DNA from: a virus
DNA length: 59,149 nt
Strand: one strand, 5' to 3'
IMG/VR virus record: IMGVR_UViG_3300018465_000001
Coordinates: 1-59,149 of that record
Made by a program: the position numbers and the translations under genes. This document shows, piece by piece, positions 7,276 through 14,406 of the stretch. The number at the start of each line of letters is the position of its first letter. Within the stretch, counting starts at the first letter, position 1. A model generated the notes under the pieces. That model worked only from the letters and a program-made list of their open reading frames with translations, was not told the origin of the DNA and searched no databases.

Positions 7276-7578
7276 ATGAACGGCACGATCGGGCGCGGTA
7301 CAACGGTTCACAGCATCACCGGTGACTACGCGGACTGCGGCAAGGGAATGGGCCGTAACTCGATCACCCGCACTTCCGCCCCGGTCGACTGCAAGGCCTG
7401 TCTGAAGATCAGCCCGGTTACCGTGACCGTCAAGATCACCTACCGGAAGAACACGCTGGCCCGGGGCTGGGTCACCAAGACCTCTGAGTACACCGGTACC
7501 GAGGAAATGGTGGCCAAGGTGCTCAGGAACATGGAGCGTTCCTCGGCCTTCCAACTGATCAACTCGGTTCAGGGCTGA
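7276..7578 (+). CDS. 100-residue two-domain zinc-binding protein (swapped order)
   Basis: N-terminal Cys/His segment (TVHSITGDYADCG...DCKACLK) then a beta-beta-alpha region (VTVTVKITYRKN...MVAKVLRNMERS), the reverse domain order of the divergent gene at 6808-7110. GAGGGAG precedes ATG 7276. Expressed from the strong-looking operator-bearing promoter at 7214-7242, so probably early. Confidence 0.7.
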   Translation: MNGTIGRGTTVHSITGDYADCGKGMGRNSITRTSAPVDCKACLKISPVTVTVKITYRKNTLARGWVTKTSEYTGTEEMVAKVLRNMERSSAFQLINSVQG

Positions 7579-7613
7579 TAAACGGGGGTCCGGGGGATTC
7601 TCCGGGCATCCTC

Positions 7614-7642
7614 TTGACACTTAAGCGTCACGCCTGTAAAGT
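7614..7642 (+). promoter_or_regulatory. Operator-overlapped promoter, TTGACA-17-TAAAGT
   Basis: Near-identical to 7214-7242 through TAGTTCTCA; operator TGACACTTAAGCGTCA at 7615-7630. Drives the 58-residue gene at 7693. Confidence 0.85.
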
Positions 7643-7692
7643 AGTTCTCATGAGCGGGGCGCACGGCCCCGGGGAGCGAGAGGACACAAGAG

Positions 7693-7869
7693 ATGAGCAA
7701 GCGTCAGACCGGCCGGGCTATCCGCAAGATCGTCAAGCTGGACAAGGCCTGGCGGGCCAGTGGTCGCGCCGAGGGCCGGACGGAGAACGACCTGGCCATG
7801 TTCCTGGGACACGCGTACCGGGCCGGGTTCGGCCCGGCGGCCGAGCGGGCGCGGCGCCGGAACGCCTGA
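7693..7869 (+). CDS. 58-residue very basic helical protein
   Basis: MSKRQTGRAIRKIVKLDKAW...AERARRRNA; strongly basic, helical, likely nucleic-acid binding or host-directed. It stands alone between its own promoter (7614) and the terminator at 7878-7914, a typical arrangement for an early phage effector. GAGAGGAC lies 10 nt upstream of the ATG. No family recognised. Confidence 0.65.
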   Translation: MSKRQTGRAIRKIVKLDKAWRASGRAEGRTENDLAMFLGHAYRAGFGPAAERARRRNA

Positions 7870-7877
7870 GACATGAA

Positions 7878-7914
7878 GAGACCCCCGGGGGGTGTCCAAG
7901 TCCCCGGGGGTCTC
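7878..7914. terminator. Bidirectional terminator
   Basis: Arms GAGACCCCCGGGG and CCCCGGGGGTCTC between convergent genes, with T-rich flank on the plus side (TCTCTTCCCC). Confidence 0.8.
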
Positions 7915-7937
7915 TTCCCCTACAGCCAGGAGAAAGG

Positions 7938-8189
7938 TCAGGCGCTGGCGGCCAGAAGATCGGTCCGGGCGCCCTGGCCCGGCCGGTTCTCCCGCCAGTG
8001 GTCCAGCTCGGCCTTGGTGAACACGGGCATGTTGTACTGGTCCCGGACCTCGTAGTGGTCCGCCTTGGGGCCGATGCCACGTGCGGCGTAGCTGGAGAGC
8101 GTGTTCCGCTTGAGGCCCAGGTACTCGGCGGCCGGGCCGTAGCCGACGAACTCGTCCGGCTCCTGGGTCGCGTTGTCCAGGGTCGTCAC
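7938..8189 (-). CDS. MerR/excisionase-like helix-turn-helix DNA-binding protein
   Basis: 83 residues. A winged-HTH of the AlpA/Xis (HTH_17) kind: VGYGPAAEYLGLKRNTLSSYAARGIGPKADH...FTKAELDHWRENRP, where the second helix and the tip containing the Pro/Lys turn are typical. The GTG at 8189 has GAAGGAG at good spacing and is preferred over a GTG 9 nt upstream with none. Promoter at 8230-8259. A recombination directionality factor is possible but no integrase is present, so transcription regulation is the simpler guess. Confidence 0.7.
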   Translation of the reverse strand: MTTLDNATQEPDEFVGYGPAAEYLGLKRNTLSSYAARGIGPKADHYEVRDQYNMPVFTKAELDHWRENRPGQGARTDLLAASA

Positions 8190-8229
8190 GGTCTTCACTC
8201 CTTCACAGGTCTAGTCGTCATCTCACCCG

Positions 8230-8259
8230 ACTATACAGTCACGCCGTTTGTCGGCACAA
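8230..8259 (-). promoter_or_regulatory. Promoter, TTGTGC-18-TATAGT
   Basis: -35 TTGTGC at 8259-8254, -10 TATAGT at 8235-8230, 18-nt spacer ending GACTG. Leads to the HTH gene at 8189. The rest of the gap to 8327 holds only the operator at 8293. Confidence 0.6.
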
Positions 8260-8292
8260 CCCAGAGATCAGCCAGGAAGATTCTCAACGCCA

Positions 8293-8308
8293 TGACTGTA
8301 ACGTTTCA
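8293..8308. promoter_or_regulatory. Degenerate operator copy TGACTGTAACGTTTCA
   Basis: One mismatch to TGAC-N8-GTCA, 35 bp upstream of the promoter at 8230-8259. Confidence 0.4.
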
Positions 8309-8327
8309 ATCGCGGGTTGACCAGCGA

Positions 8328-8666
8328 TTACTTGTGGTCGCGGTTCCGGCTCGGCCCAGGGTTGTCACTGGTGATCTCCTGGCAGTGCAGCACCTTGGAC
8401 CACTCCTGCATCGACGCCTGGATGGCCCGCCCCCGATCACCATCGGGACCCTCCGGCGGGGCGGGGGGAGCCAGGAAGACCTCGATCATGGCGCACACCG
8501 CGCGGTCCTGTTCGAGCTGGAGCTGGGCCTCGTCCTTCTCCTGCTCCTGCTCGTTGTGCCAGATCCAGTAAGAGAGCAGGCCCGCGATGGCCAGGACAGC
8601 GATGCCCCAGCTCAGCAGGACCAGCCAGACCGGCCGGGACATCGGTTCCCGCAGAGCACCCCTCAT
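8328..8666 (-). CDS. Single-pass membrane protein
   Basis: 112 residues. One N-terminal transmembrane helix (about WLVLLSWGIAVLAIAGLLSYW) followed by a charged coiled-coil-like stretch (EQEQEKDEAQLQLEQ) and a Pro-rich part; the layout recalls an i-spanin or phage membrane accessory protein, but lysis genes lie elsewhere. ATG 8666 overlaps the upstream stop (ATGA); a second ATG at 8642 is possible. Confidence 0.6.
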   Translation of the reverse strand: MRGALREPMSRPVWLVLLSWGIAVLAIAGLLSYWIWHNEQEQEKDEAQLQLEQDRAVCAMIEVFLAPPAPPEGPDGDRGRAIQASMQEWSKVLHCQEITSDNPGPSRNRDHK

Positions 8667-8935
8667 CGCGCATCAGCTCCCGATGGACCGGATGACCCAG
8701 GCGACGAGGAGGGCTCCAGCCCCGGCGGTTCCTCCGACTGCGATTGCAGACTGGGCCGCATACCGGGTCCGGAGAGCCAGAGCCTGAGAAAGCCAGGTCC
8801 CATCATGGTCGCCGCGCTGATCAGCATGATCGGCCACGGTCCTTCTGTGTACGCGGTCCACGTTCCCCACGTCCCGCCCAGAACGAGAAAGAAGATGTCC
8901 CGTCCCAAGGGGGGCAAAACCCGCCGTCTGGTCAC
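8663..8935 (-). CDS. Small membrane protein with two hydrophobic segments
   Basis: 90 residues: GRDIFFLVLGGTWGTW and WPIMLISAATMMGPGFLRLWL could both span the membrane; the C-terminal 30 residues are Ser/Pro-rich. GTG 8935 follows GGAAGGG. An overlapping frame in the 3' part also encodes a hydrophobic segment (see findings). It follows the glycosyltransferase genes and is coupled to the next membrane protein. Confidence 0.5.
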   Translation of the reverse strand: MTRRRVLPPLGRDIFFLVLGGTWGTWTAYTEGPWPIMLISAATMMGPGFLRLWLSGPGMRPSLQSQSEEPPGLEPSSSPGSSGPSGADAR

Positions 8936-8945
8936 GCACTGGTCC

Positions 8946-9686
8946 CTACCCTTCCGGTGCGAAGCGCCTTTTCAGTGAGGTTACCTGGCGGTTTACCGAC
9001 GGTCCCGACCTCGGCCCCCGCATTCGGGTATACACAGGGTCACGGACCACCGGACCTCCCCAAGACAGTTCCAGCGCTGAGCCCGAGTGGTGTCTGACCG
9101 CGCGCCGGTCGGCCGCGCGGTGCTTGGTGATAGACGCTACGGGCCGATGATCCACGAGCGATGGCCAGGTGTACCAGACCTCCCCGCCCCGTCTCTTGGT
9201 CCACCCGGCAACTCGCATGTCATCGGGTACCCGGTACATGGTGTCGGCACGCGCGATCATGTCCGGGATCAGTGCGACGGGGAGGCAGATGGCCACCCCC
9301 CACATCAGGGACTGGCTGACCACGAACGAGGCCCGGCGCTGGTCGGCCAGCGTGCCGAGCGTCAGCCACTTCCGGGGCGCGGCGCCACCCTGGCCCAGGT
9401 ACGGGCACACCGTGGCGTCCGGCGGGACGTGCTCGAGCGCGCGCTCCAGCCCCTCCAGGAAGTCCGGACAGGGAAGAGCGTCGTCCTGGATCAGGACGTG
9501 CCAGTCGGCCGCCGGATCGTGGAGCTGCCACGCGGCACGGGCCACGCGCCAGACCCGGTCCCCGTCACCCTTGGGCGGTCCCTCGGGATCCCAGTGGACC
9601 GGGACCTCCCGGCCGAGCCGGTCCTGGAGGTCACTCACCAGGTCGGCCCGGTCGGGGTGGGCCATGATGCTGGCCGAGAGCTTCAC
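8946..9686 (-). CDS. Glycosyltransferase-like protein (GT-A fold)
   Basis: 246 residues. SASIMAHPDRADLV start, WRVARAAWQL, and WHVLIQDDALPCPDFLEGLERAL with a DxD-like IQDDA motif point to a GT-A glycosyltransferase resembling family-25-type enzymes. GTG 9686 overlaps the upstream stop (GTGA). With the two upstream genes it forms a three-gene sugar-transfer module next to the tail genes; decoration of virion proteins is the likely role, host surface modification an alternative. Confidence 0.65.
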   Translation of the reverse strand: MKLSASIMAHPDRADLVSDLQDRLGREVPVHWDPEGPPKGDGDRVWRVARAAWQLHDPAADWHVLIQDDALPCPDFLEGLERALEHVPPDATVCPYLGQGGAAPRKWLTLGTLADQRRASFVVSQSLMWGVAICLPVALIPDMIARADTMYRVPDDMRVAGWTKRRGGEVWYTWPSLVDHRPVASITKHRAADRRAVRHHSGSALELSWGGPVVRDPVYTRMRGPRSGPSVNRQVTSLKRRFAPEG

Positions 9687-11401
9687 GCGCCGTCCCGGAG
9701 CGCCTGGAGCATCGCGTCCCGCTTGTCCTTGCGCGCGCCCAGCTTGATGTCCCGGTGCTTGGCCAGCGCGCGAAGCTGGGTCGTGTTCAGATCCTCGATC
9801 TTGGAACCGGCCAGCGGCTCCTCCAGTTCCCCCGGCTGGACGTGACACCTACGTGTCAACTCCTCGGCGGACGTCTCCAGGGCGGCCACCCCCTCGGGGT
9901 CGGCCATCCAGTCCTCCTCCGGGGAGGGCGAGACTCCCTCGCTCGTGATGGCCGAGAGCGCGGAAGAGCGATTTCCCGCGCTCTCGGCCAGCCGGGTGAC
10001 GGCCAGCCGGTCGTGGTACAACTCGATCGGCGCCAGGAAGCCCTCGGCTACCAGTTCGTCCACGGCCTCCCCGACGCCGGGCCAGTCCGGGTGGCCGTAG
10101 TCGTCCACCGCGATCACGGCACCCGGCGCCAGGTGCGGCGCCCACGAGACGATGTCCTGGCGCGCGCCCTCCTTGGTGTGGTCGCCATCCACGTAGAGCA
10201 GGCCGACCTTCTGGGCGCCGTTCAACGCCTCCCAGTTCTCGGCCACGTCCACCGAGAAATTCTGGATCAGGAGAACCTGATCCTGGTACCCCAGTTCCCG
10301 GATGCGGTACTCCGCCCACCGGCGGGAGTCGGCCTCGGTGAAGGGCGGATCGTAAACGTTGCCCTCCAGGTCCCACGGGTCGATGGCCGTCACGTGCGCG
10401 CCATGGCCCTGCTTCGCTCCCCAGGCCATGATCAGCGCGGTCCGGCCCTGGAACACGCCCAGCTCCACAATCTCCTGGTCAGCGGGCACCTGGAGCGCGA
10501 AGTCAGCGAGCGTCATACCGATCTCGTCCGGGGTCGCGCCCCGGACCTCCTTGAACTCCTTGGAGAACGGGAAGCGTGCCACGTCAACCTTCCTGGTGGT
10601 CGGGCCGGACCGGCGGACCACGCCGCGCGTCCGGGGAGTGGAGATGATGATCGGCTTGTCAGGGGACACCCGGTACTCAGGCTGGCCGAGCCGGAAGGCA
10701 CGAACCGTGTTGATGTCCGTGACCATCCCGGAGGAACGCCAGCGCTCGTACGCCACCCGGTCTTTGCGGAACTGGTCGCGGTGGTTCACCCGCTTGTACT
10801 GGTCATCGCTGTCGGCCTTACCGGCCACCGGGTGCATGTGCTCGATCCGGACCTCGGGGAGGTGACGGAGCGCCCCGGCGCCGTTGAACAGGTCCATCAT
10901 GGCGTTATCGCAGTACATGTGCTCCACCGGCGCCGGGACCATGCGGCCCAGCGCGCGAACTACGTCCGAAGTGACGGCCCACTCGGTGCTGAGCTTGCGG
11001 CCCTGGTATCCGTCGTCGCCGTAGACCATGCCGGTGCCCATCTCGTGCAGCACGGTCAAGTACCGCTTGGCCCAGTCGATCGTCTGGGGGAAGTGGTCGT
11101 CACCGGCGAATCCGATGGCGAAGTAGCCCTCGGTCAGTGTGAAAGCCACGTAGTCGAGTTTGTGCACCATCGGCACCCAGTGCGGTTGCACGTGGATGGA
11201 GAACAGCTCCTCCCCCGTGTCCGGGTGCCGATGCTCCTCGTGGAGCGCCTCGTACCGCTGGTACTCCGGGTCGTCCGCGTCGACGGCCAGGATCATGTCC
11301 GCCACGTCCCAGGCGTTCGTGAAGTCCCAGGCGCTGATGACCTTGCGGATGTTCCCCGGGCGCCCCCGGGTGGGGATGACGATCGCGAGATCGACGGTCA
11401 C
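9683..11401 (-). CDS. Glycosyltransferase - methyltransferase-like - SAP-like fusion
   Basis: 572 residues with three parts. (1) About 1-220: GT-A glycosyltransferase starting LAIVIPTRGRPGNIRKV with AVDADD and GFAGDDHF motifs. (2) About 310-480: class I SAM-methyltransferase-like domain (VELGVFQGRTALIMAWG, AIDPWD, LYVDGDHTKEGA, GAVIAVDDYG). (3) Last ~35 residues: DLNTTQLRALAKHRDIKLGARKDKR, a SAP/HeH-type helical motif. GTG 11401 is chosen because homologous sequence starts there; an ATG at 11470 is possible. An operator copy lies inside at 9843. Confidence 0.75.
   Translation of the reverse strand: MTVDLAIVIPTRGRPGNIRKVISAWDFTNAWDVADMILAVDADDPEYQRYEALHEEHRHPDTGEELFSIHVQPHWVPMVHKLDYVAFTLTEGYFAIGFAGDDHFPQTIDWAKRYLTVLHEMGTGMVYGDDGYQGRKLSTEWAVTSDVVRALGRMVPAPVEHMYCDNAMMDLFNGAGALRHLPEVRIEHMHPVAGKADSDDQYKRVNHRDQFRKDRVAYERWRSSGMVTDINTVRAFRLGQPEYRVSPDKPIIISTPRTRGVVRRSGPTTRKVDVARFPFSKEFKEVRGATPDEIGMTLADFALQVPADQEIVELGVFQGRTALIMAWGAKQGHGAHVTAIDPWDLEGNVYDPPFTEADSRRWAEYRIRELGYQDQVLLIQNFSVDVAENWEALNGAQKVGLLYVDGDHTKEGARQDIVSWAPHLAPGAVIAVDDYGHPDWPGVGEAVDELVAEGFLAPIELYHDRLAVTRLAESAGNRSSALSAITSEGVSPSPEEDWMADPEGVAALETSAEELTRRCHVQPGELEEPLAGSKIEDLNTTQLRALAKHRDIKLGARKDKRDAMLQALRDGA
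9843..9858. promoter_or_regulatory. Intragenic operator copy TGACACCTACGTGTCA
   Basis: Exact TGAC-N8-GTCA inside the fusion glycosyltransferase gene. Confidence 0.55.
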
Positions 11402-11516
11402 CGAGCACCCCTGAACACGCGTCGACCAATCCAGGTCAGGTGGTGGGTGTGAGGCGACGTGTCCGGGCATCCGCCCTCACATCGCCGTGTCCACCACCGG
11501 GCAGGAATCTTGATCA

Positions 11517-12170
11517 TCATTCACTCCAGGTGAAGTGCGGGTGGTCGATCATCGATCGCTCCCCGGGGGTGATGGCGCGCGGTTTCTGCCAGCGCGTCCC
11601 GGTCGTGGTGAACAGGTAGTGATACATGATCCGGGGGACCACCACCTGGGTCCGGAGGATCTTGGCACGCCGAAGCTGCCCGGCCCAGTCCCGGTCCTCG
11701 GCGCCACCGGTCCGCGTCCGGGCGAAACTGGCACGCCTGGCCAGTACGGTCCGGATCGGGTTGATGTGCGAGATGTCCCGTTCGAACCGGCCGGGGAGGT
11801 TGCGCCACTTCCGGAATTCCAGGGAGTGGTACGCCACCGCCGTGGGCGCGCCGTCCGAGTAGCACTGAACCTGGAACCCGACGTAGTCCGGCCGGGTCTC
11901 CAGAGCGGCCACGATCTCGGCCACGTAGTCGGGGCTCACCAGGTCGTCATCGTCCACGAAAGAGACATAGTCCGTCTCGGCCTGCTCGATCATCGTCTGG
12001 CGGATCCGGGGGAGAGGAGGTGTGCCGTTGTTGAACCAGCCGACCACGCGCACGCGGCCGCCGTAGGGGTCGAGCTGGGGGAGCAGGCCGCGCATGAGGC
12101 GCCCGAACAGCTCCCGGCGCTCCCCGAGGGTCGGCACCAGGATGCTCCACGTTGGCGGCATGGCTGTCAT
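11517..12170 (-). CDS. Family 2 glycosyltransferase
   Basis: 217 residues. MPPTWSILVPTLGERRELFGRL is the usual N-terminal strand/helix of family 2; VSFVDDDDLVSPDYV carries the metal/nucleotide-sugar-binding DxD. GAEDRDW matches the acceptor-site ED motif. No Shine-Dalgarno; TACGCT lies exactly 6 nt before ATG 12170, so the mRNA is probably leaderless. First gene of the sugar-transfer module. Confidence 0.8.
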   Translation of the reverse strand: MTAMPPTWSILVPTLGERRELFGRLMRGLLPQLDPYGGRVRVVGWFNNGTPPLPRIRQTMIEQAETDYVSFVDDDDLVSPDYVAEIVAALETRPDYVGFQVQCYSDGAPTAVAYHSLEFRKWRNLPGRFERDISHINPIRTVLARRASFARTRTGGAEDRDWAGQLRRAKILRTQVVVPRIMYHYLFTTTGTRWQKPRAITPGERSMIDHPHFTWSE

Positions 12171-12200
12171 GTCCTCAGCGTATCAGGTCGGCGGACATCC
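12168..12200 (-). promoter_or_regulatory. Leaderless-type promoter TACGCT-6-ATG
   Basis: -10 TACGCT then GAGGAC and ATG; upstream GGATGTCCGCC resembles GAGATGTCC at 25801, 40551 and 51246. The rest of 12201-12360 contains only the terminator-like hairpin. Confidence 0.5.
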
Positions 12201-12320
12201 CGGTGTGCCCGGCTATCGGCGAGGAAGCGGGGGGAGCGGGGGCAGCTCTCCGGCGCTCTCCCCCGCGTGCACGCGCTCTCGGGTGTGCCCACACACCTAA
12301 CAGGCACGTCTTTTTCTCAA

Positions 12321-12356
12321 CGTGTATAGCGTAGGGGGTCTCCCCGCTCCCCCCGC
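12321..12356 (-). terminator. Probable terminator of the tail operon
   Basis: On the minus strand TAGCGGGGG can pair with CCCCC-TA-CGCTA (2-nt bulge), just after the last tail gene. Confidence 0.5.
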
Positions 12357-12360
12357 TACT

Positions 12361-12633
12361 TCACTCCGGCTCGGGATCGGGGTCCGGCGGGAGATCCTGG
12401 TTCGTCGCACTGATCGGTATGAGCGACGTGTCGTAGACCTGGCCGGTGACGTTGCCGAACCTGTCCGGCCACCCCTGGAGAAAGTCGATCAGCTCCTGAG
12501 GGATGGTGTCGAGAAGTGCGTTCCCCTCGGGCGTGCCGTCGCTCTGGATCTGGACGGAGATGAACAGGTGCTCGTGCGGGACGTTGATCTGGGCCGGGAA
12601 GATGACGATGGGCTGTGGAGTACCGAGCGGCAT
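12361..12633 (-). CDS. Small protein at the end of the tail operon
   Basis: 90 residues, beta-rich (IVIFPAQINVPHEHLFISVQIQ) with an acidic, Pro-rich tail. ATG 12633 is preceded by GGGGG. Its place after the tail-tip genes suggests a structural or tail-associated role; no family recognised. Confidence 0.55.
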   Translation of the reverse strand: MPLGTPQPIVIFPAQINVPHEHLFISVQIQSDGTPEGNALLDTIPQELIDFLQGWPDRFGNVTGQVYDTSLIPISATNQDLPPDPDPEPE

Positions 12634-12645
12634 GCTGCCCCCTGT

Positions 12646-12661
12646 TGACTGTTAAGTATCA
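12646..12661. promoter_or_regulatory. Operator copy containing a stop codon (TGACTGTTAAGTATCA)
   Basis: One mismatch to the family (ATCA); its complement supplies the TGA stop of the gene at 12659-13330. Confidence 0.5.
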
Positions 12662-13330
12662 CTGTGGCCTGACGAGTATGTATCTCCGGTTGAACCGCGC
12701 GGTACCGGCCGTACAGGCGTAGGTGAGCGACGCGTTGTAGACCGCGCCGGGCGTCATCCCACTCACCAGGCCCACGATGTTCAGCGGCCCCTGGCCCGCC
12801 GACGTGCTGGACATGAAGACCGATGCTGTGTCCGTGGTGGTCGCCCGGTAGACCGTCCCCGATCCGACCGTCGATCCCTGGCGGACCTCGTGGTCCAGCA
12901 GGGAGTACTGGCCCACCGTGTCGTTTCCGCCCCCGGCCCGGCCGAAGATCTGAACGATGCCGGAGGGGGGCGCGATAAAGGCCACCCCGTGCACGCCGGT
13001 CGTGGTCAGGCTGTTGGTGAAGGAGGTGGAGGTGGTGCTCCCCAGGGTGGTGTTGCCGGTGGCCTCGACCGGCACGGCCGATGCCGCGTTCGATCCGCCG
13101 AGGATCAGCAGTGAGCCCCGATACGAGAGCACCTGGACCGACGTGCCGACCGTGAACACGGCCGCCCCCAGCACCGGCACGTCGGTCACGAGAGCGTCGT
13201 TCAGGGTGATGGATACCCGGCCGGTGCTGGCGTCCCGCGCGGCGATGACAGCCGTCCGTAGACGGAGAACGTCCTGACCATCCGGGGTCGGGTTGATCTT
13301 CTTCTTGATCTTGCTGAGATCGATCGGCAT
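12659..13330 (-). CDS. Minor tail protein
   Basis: 223 residues. N-terminal MPIDLSKIKKKINP..., then small-residue- and Thr/Ser-rich beta sequence (TTLGSTTSTSFTNSLTTTG) and a C-terminal YNASLTYACTAGTARFNRRYILVR block that resembles tail-fibre/spike ends. ATGA overlap with the preceding tail gene. Probably exposed at the tail tip. Confidence 0.65.
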   Translation of the reverse strand: MPIDLSKIKKKINPTPDGQDVLRLRTAVIAARDASTGRVSITLNDALVTDVPVLGAAVFTVGTSVQVLSYRGSLLILGGSNAASAVPVEATGNTTLGSTTSTSFTNSLTTTGVHGVAFIAPPSGIVQIFGRAGGGNDTVGQYSLLDHEVRQGSTVGSGTVYRATTTDTASVFMSSTSAGQGPLNIVGLVSGMTPGAVYNASLTYACTAGTARFNRRYILVRPQ

Positions 13331-14406
13331 CAGCCCAGCTCCCGAACCTGGAGGGACGTGTCACCAGTGAGGTTGACCGTCACAGCATCCACCGCCAGGA
13401 TCGCACCCCCGACGGCCACCACGTCCCCGGCCGTGATGGTTGGGTCGTACGGCACGATCAGCGCGTACGTGGCCCCGGCGCCGACGTTGGCCGCCAGGAT
13501 CGTATTGGCCGCGCTCTGGGCCTGGGCCACGGTCGTGAGCAAGGGGGAGGAGTAGAACTCCGTCACGCGGCCGTACGGACTGGTTCCCGGCCCGGTCCCC
13601 GCGTACGTCGGGGAGGAGGGGTCGGTGTCCATGGCCACCGCCTGAACCGGTGCGGATCCGTCCTGGGGCTCGCCTCGGGCCACCACGACGTTGGGCGGCC
13701 GCGTGTCGAAATCGGCCGAGAGGCTGGCCAGGGAGGACAACGGGTAAGCCGCATCGGTGTCCGCCGTCACCACGCCGATCTGGATGTCCCCCACTCGGTC
13801 GTACCAGGCCGTCCGGCTGAACCCGGCCAGCACGTCCAGGATCTCGGACCACGGCGCGGTCGCGCTGTCGAGTCCGAACGTCCGGGGCGCCCCGAGCGTG
13901 GCTCCCGTGGCAGGCACCCCCGGGTTGATACCCGTTCGGTTCGAGATCACGTTGTTGACCATGGTGGCCAGGTCGGTCCCGGCCGCCACGGTGTGCGGGC
14001 TCTCGAACCGGTAGCGCTCCACCTCGCCCGAGATATCTGACAGGCCCACGTCGATCACACGGGTGTCGGCCGAGATCCTCGTCCCGACCGTGCTGATCTC
14101 GTAGGTGCCGTACGGGACAGTTGACACTGAACCGTCAAGAAGCTCGAGGCCCAGATCCACGGTGAACGTGGTCCCGAACGGGGTGAGGATGTCACTGGGC
14201 CGGGACGGGATGAGGTCATCACCGACGAACGAGAGGCGCCCGTCCCACCGGCCGTTGCGCCGGTTGTCCTGGGTGAGACTGCCACCCACCGGCTCCAGCT
14301 CCACGGTCTGACCGCCCCGGCTGGCTGTGAACCTCATCCACCGGCGGTAGGCCGTCGGGGTGGCGAGAGCCGCCTGGTGGCGCGCACTGTCGAACCGAGT
14401 AGGCAT
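13330..14406 (-). CDS. Minor tail protein (DUF5047-like)
   Basis: 358 residues. Beta-rich protein with YRRWMRFTASRGG..., LTQDNRRNGRWDGRLSFVG, and GLSDISGEVERYRFESPH, close to the DUF5047-type minor tail proteins of actinophages that sit between the fibres and tail tip. Starts 1 nt after the preceding TAG. Contains operator copy 14122-14137. Confidence 0.7.
   Translation of the reverse strand: MPTRFDSARHQAALATPTAYRRWMRFTASRGGQTVELEPVGGSLTQDNRRNGRWDGRLSFVGDDLIPSRPSDILTPFGTTFTVDLGLELLDGSVSTVPYGTYEISTVGTRISADTRVIDVGLSDISGEVERYRFESPHTVAAGTDLATMVNNVISNRTGINPGVPATGATLGAPRTFGLDSATAPWSEILDVLAGFSRTAWYDRVGDIQIGVVTADTDAAYPLSSLASLSADFDTRPPNVVVARGEPQDGSAPVQAVAMDTDPSSPTYAGTGPGTSPYGRVTEFYSSPLLTTVAQAQSAANTILAANVGAGATYALIVPYDPTITAGDVVAVGGAILAVDAVTVNLTGDTSLQVRELG
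14122..14137. promoter_or_regulatory. Intragenic operator copy TGACACTGAACCGTCA
   Basis: Exact TGAC-N8-GTCA inside the minor tail gene. Confidence 0.5.

Noticed and set aside
7938-8189. Integration module (excisionase)
   Set aside because: HTH is Xis-like but no integrase, attachment core or ParA was recognised anywhere, so integration is not supported.
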